The notes under the pieces were generated by a model that searched no databases, was not told the origin of the DNA, and was given only the letters and a program-made list of their open reading frames with translations. Below, piece after piece: positions 33,234-35,532 of a DNA stretch of 35,532 nucleotides (position 1 is the stretch's first letter; every line of letters begins with the position of its first letter). The DNA lies in assembly GCA_964394585.1 (NCBI GenBank), contig CAYMYI010000035.1, positions 1 to 35,532 of the forward strand, written 5' to 3'. This stretch comes from CAYUJH01 sp964394585. Lineage in GTDB: Bacteria; Bacteroidota; Bacteroidia; Cytophagales; Flammeovirgaceae. The translations under genes were made by a program, and so were the position numbers.

Positions 33234-33386
33234 ACAGGGAATTTGGCAACTCCTAATGCAAGTGCCTTACACTCACCCCACCATTTCGCCAATAATCCTT
33301 CGGTTAGCTGCCTACCTACAAAAAAAATGTGAATCCTGTACAGATTTCCGTAAAGTTGCGGTTACATTACCATAAAATAGTTTACA

Positions 33387-33405
33387 AAGCGTTCTTATAA
33401 CGCTT
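33387..33405. promoter_or_regulatory. Small perfect inverted repeat before the S8 protease gene
   Basis: AAGCGTT (33387-33393) and AACGCTT (33399-33405) surround CTTAT. The repeat ends 33 bp before the protease ATG, so it is either an operator near the start site or a hairpin in the leader. Confidence 0.35.
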
Positions 33406-33438
33406 AACCTCTTTTCAAAACTTAAAATTGCTAATCGT

Positions 33439-35097
33439 ATGATGTTCAAAAAATTAAGCGTAGTAATGTGGCTGGTCGCCATGGTGGCAGCCCCCTATGT
33501 ACAGGCGCAATATGCTACGCACACTCCGCAGACATTCTTCAACGACTCTACAAAAAAACAAACCAAAGCTCCGCTCAATTGGTACAATCTCGATCTTGAA
33601 AAAGATAACGTACGGGGCGTAAGCACAGAAAAAGCCTACGAAGAGTTCTTACAAAACAAACCCTCGAATACCGTAGTAGTTGCCGTAATCGACTCGGGAA
33701 TTGATATCGAACACGAAGACCTCGAAGGAAAAGTATGGGTCAATGCCGACGAAATTGCCGGGAATGGAATCGACGACGATAAAAACGGGTACGTGGACGA
33801 TACCCATGGATGGAACTTCATCGGCGGAAAAAACGGAAAGCAAGTACACCAAGATACATATGAACTTACCCGAGAATACAAGCGCCTAAACGCTCAGTTT
33901 AAAGATGTGAGCAAAGACGACCTCTCTCGAAAACAAAAAAAAGAATACGAGTACTATCAATCCTTAAAAAAGGATTATGAGGAAAAAGTCGCAGAAAATC
34001 AACAATACCTCAACAACTACAAAGCTTTTAAAGATACTTACGAGAAAGCAAGTAAATTGCTGAAAGTATATCTTGAAGTCGATGAGCTCCAACTTGAAGA
34101 TGTACAAGGCATCTCTTCTGAAGACCAAAAAATTCAGGCTGCCGTACAAATGATGAGCTATGCCTTGGCAAACAACATCACCTTAGCCGACATCGAAGAA
34201 GGAATCGAATATTTTGAAAATGGCTTGGAATACGGATACAACCTTGAGTTCGACCCACGCTCTATCGTAGGCGATAATTACAACGATGGAAAAGAACAAG
34301 GATATGGCAACGGCTTGGTAGAAGGGCCTGACGCTTCGCACGGTACACACGTAGCCGGCATCATCGGTGCAAACCGTGGCAACACCTTGGGCATTCAAGG
34401 CATTGCCGATAATGTTCAAATTATGGCAATCCGAGCTGTTCCCGATGGCGACGAACGCGACAAAGACATCGCCAACGCCATTTACTACGCCGTAGATAAC
34501 GGTGCGCAAATCATCAACATGAGTTTTGGCAAAGGCTACTCGCCTGATAAAGAATTGGTAGATAAAGCCGTGAAATACGCAGAGAAGAAAGGGGTGCTGC
34601 TGATCCACGCAGCCGGTAACGATGGAGCCAACATCGACGAAACTGAGAACTTCCCAACCCCGCAATTTGAGAATAAGCGCAAAAGTGCCAAAAATTGGCT
34701 CGAAGTAGGCGCTTCTTCTTGGACTACCGAAAACAACTTTGTGGCTAACTTTTCGAACTATGGCAAAAGCAGTGTGGATATTTTTGCCCCCGGCGTGGAT
34801 ATTTACTCAAGCGTGCCCGATAGCAAATACCAAGAAAATAGCGGTACGAGCATGGCAGCACCTGTAGTTTCAGGGGTAGCGGCCTTGCTGATGTCGTACT
34901 ACCCAGAGTTATCAGCCGCCGATGTAAAAGAAATTTTGGTGGAATCTGCCATCCGATACGAGGAAGAAGTAAACCTACCCGGCTCACAAGACGAAACGAT
35001 TTCCTTTCAAAAACTCTCGAAAACAGGGGGAATTGTAAATGCCTACGAAGCCGTAAAAATGGCAGAGAAAAAAACACTTAGCATCCGCAAAAAATAA
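33439..35097 (+). CDS. Exported subtilisin-like (S8) serine protease with helical insertion
   Basis: A 552-residue protease. The signal peptide is MMFKKLSVVMWLVAMVAAPYVQAQ. The catalytic triad is complete: Asp85 in VVAVIDSGIDIEHEDL, His301 in DASHGTHVAG, Ser471 in NSGTSMAAPV, with the oxyanion Asn394 in AAGNDG. After the Asp comes GNGIDDDKNGYVDD (108-121), a calcium-loop-like segment usual in Bacteroidota subtilases. Between Asp and His lies an insertion of about 150 residues (135-285), rich in Lys, Glu, Gln and Tyr, predicted mostly helical, which pushes the His about 215 residues past the Asp instead of about 35. No propeptide domain I recognise and no T9SS sorting domain follow; the protein ends shortly after the catalytic core (MAEKKTLSIRKK). 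It is probably periplasmic or outer-membrane associated. It has its own terminator. Confidence 0.93.
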   Translation: MMFKKLSVVMWLVAMVAAPYVQAQYATHTPQTFFNDSTKKQTKAPLNWYNLDLEKDNVRGVSTEKAYEEFLQNKPSNTVVVAVIDSGIDIEHEDLEGKVWVNADEIAGNGIDDDKNGYVDDTHGWNFIGGKNGKQVHQDTYELTREYKRLNAQFKDVSKDDLSRKQKKEYEYYQSLKKDYEEKVAENQQYLNNYKAFKDTYEKASKLLKVYLEVDELQLEDVQGISSEDQKIQAAVQMMSYALANNITLADIEEGIEYFENGLEYGYNLEFDPRSIVGDNYNDGKEQGYGNGLVEGPDASHGTHVAGIIGANRGNTLGIQGIADNVQIMAIRAVPDGDERDKDIANAIYYAVDNGAQIINMSFGKGYSPDKELVDKAVKYAEKKGVLLIHAAGNDGANIDETENFPTPQFENKRKSAKNWLEVGASSWTTENNFVANFSNYGKSSVDIFAPGVDIYSSVPDSKYQENSGTSMAAPVVSGVAALLMSYYPELSAADVKEILVESAIRYEEEVNLPGSQDETISFQKLSKTGGIVNAYEAVKMAEKKTLSIRKK

Positions 35098-35122
35098 TTC
35101 GCTCATTTTCTGTAATTTATGT

Positions 35123-35152
35123 AAGAAGGGAGTTTCGACTCCCTTCTTTTTT
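35123..35152 (+). terminator. Rho-independent terminator after the S8 protease
   Basis: AAGAAGGGAGT (35123-35133) pairs with ACTCCCTTCTT (35138-35148) around a TTCG loop and runs into TTTTTT (35147-35152). It lies 25 bp past the stop. Confidence 0.92.
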
Positions 35153-35172
35153 AAAAAAATTCCTTCTTGGAA

Positions 35173-35204
35173 TTTGCATAGTACGCGCAGTCGCTTTAAA
35201 TTTG
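35173..35204 (+). promoter_or_regulatory. Bacteroidota promoter of tRNA-Asp
   Basis: TTTG (35173-35176), a 20-nt spacer and TAAATTTG (35197-35204) match the -33/-7 consensus in both elements and spacing. Both boxes sit in a copy of AATTTGCAT (35171-35179 and 35199-35207). Transcription would start near 35211, about 40 nt before the tRNA. Confidence 0.65.
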
Positions 35205-35252
35205 CATCGCTTTTCTGATAAGGCTCATGGCTTTATAGAAAAAATGCAGTTT

Positions 35253-35326
35253 GGAGCGGTAGTTCAGTTGGTTAGAATACCTGCCTGTCACGCAGGGGGT
35301 CGCGGGTTCGAGTCCCGTCCGTTCCG
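35253..35326 (+). tRNA. tRNA-Asp (anticodon GUC)
   Basis: The 74-nt sequence folds as a cloverleaf. The acceptor stem pairs GGAGCGG with CCGTTCC (one G-U pair), with G as the discriminator base. The D arm contains AGTTGGTTAGA. The anticodon stem is CCTGC/GCAGG around CTGTCAC, giving GTC, which reads aspartate codons. The T arm is GCGGGTTCGAGTCCCGT. The CCA end is not encoded. It is a single tRNA gene with its own promoter and terminator. Confidence 0.97.
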
Positions 35327-35337
35327 CACTAAAAATC

Positions 35338-35369
35338 AAGGAGTTACAGTAATTTGTAACTCCTTTTTT
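35338..35369 (+). terminator. Terminator after tRNA-Asp
   Basis: AAGGAGTTACA (35338-35348) and TGTAACTCCTT (35355-35365) form a perfect 11-bp stem with a 6-nt loop, followed by T's to 35369. It lies 11 nt past the tRNA. Confidence 0.9.
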
Positions 35370-35532
35370 ATTTTCAGTTTTTTAACTAAGGATTCTTTTC
35401 TGTGTATGCTTTCTTGTTATTACAATGGTTTCTTTAGAGAGGTCAACAATACTTGTATTCAGAATGATTTAAGTACTCCCCCAATAGCGTAGTTAATACT
35501 TGGACACAAAAGTGATTAGAAAACTAGAATTT
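35370..35532. other. Non-coding right edge
   Basis: No gene or RNA is visible in these last 163 bp. The stretch from about 35484 (GCGTAGTTAATACTTGGACA) looks like it could be the end of another element, but nothing inside the window proves it. Confidence 0.4.

Noticed and set aside
33439..35097. T9SS sorting domain on the S8 protease
   Set aside because: The last 60 residues belong to the subtilase core and a short basic tail; no VYD/LxxGxYxV pattern is present.
35202..35492. Open frame of 96 codons on the plus strand
   Set aside because: It runs straight through tRNA-Asp and its terminator; no coding signal.
35484..35532. Possible insertion-sequence end at the right edge
   Set aside because: The sequence has the look of an element border, but no partner repeat, transposase or target duplication lies in the window; extending the contig would settle it.

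Overview
The window comes from a member of the Bacteroidota, most likely a Cytophagales-type gliding or environmental lineage. The evidence is a complete gldK-gldL-gldM-gldN block of the type IX secretion system (T9SS) with a PorP/SprF gene next to it, families largely confined to the phylum (DUF4271, permease-prefix-2 FtsX transporters, OMP_b-brl barrels), and promoters of the Bacteroidota type (TTTG, about 19-20 nt, TAnnTTTG). I cannot name the genus. The DNA reads as chromosomal: one tRNA, housekeeping enzymes, and no phage, plasmid, transposase or CRISPR array.

Layout. 1-2345 (minus): a FadL/OmpP1 barrel cut by the left edge, and a secreted low-complexity protein with an aromatic middle and a Ser/Arg tail. 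2581-8680 (minus): a NUDIX hydrolase and a WG-repeat protein overlapping by 4 nt, then lumazine synthase (ribH) and an RND/MMPL exporter closed by a clear terminator. 9100-12229 (plus): a FAD-dependent amine/amino-acid-oxidase-like enzyme, an MpaB/DUF2236 oxygenase, and a small exported protein made of two similar beta modules, with its own terminator. 12466-15499 (plus): a PadR repressor coupled to a large FtsX-type permease, preceded by a 15-bp direct repeat with a 42-bp period. 15528-18786: an aldehyde dehydrogenase of the succinate-semialdehyde type (minus), an SbtA-like bicarbonate permease (plus) and an unrecognised exported protein (minus).

18916-28667 (minus) is the core of the window. 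An Omp85/TamA-like outer-membrane protein, a DUF4271 membrane protein and uroporphyrinogen-III synthase (hemD) form one unit ending in a 14-bp-stem terminator. Then come PorP/SprF, GldK, GldL, GldM and GldN, ending in a 12-bp-stem terminator. GldL and GldM form the proton-driven inner-membrane motor, GldK and GldN the periplasmic/outer-membrane ring, and PorP/SprF proteins are outer-membrane partners of the system. A 10-N assembly gap interrupts the Omp85-like gene.

28686-33194: carboxynorspermidine decarboxylase (nspC, plus), a small outer-membrane barrel (minus), a xylose-isomerase-like TIM-barrel enzyme (plus), and an NAD-dependent epimerase overlapping an Fe-S APS/PAPS reductase (minus). 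33439-35532: an exported subtilisin-like protease (plus), tRNA-Asp(GUC) with a well-formed promoter and terminator, and a non-coding right edge.

No clearly new multi-gene system is visible. The best leads are the glycine/aspartate/tryptophan-rich insertion in GldN, the two-module exported protein at 11533, the Ser/Arg low-complexity protein at 1146, and the paired repeats in front of the PadR-permease unit.
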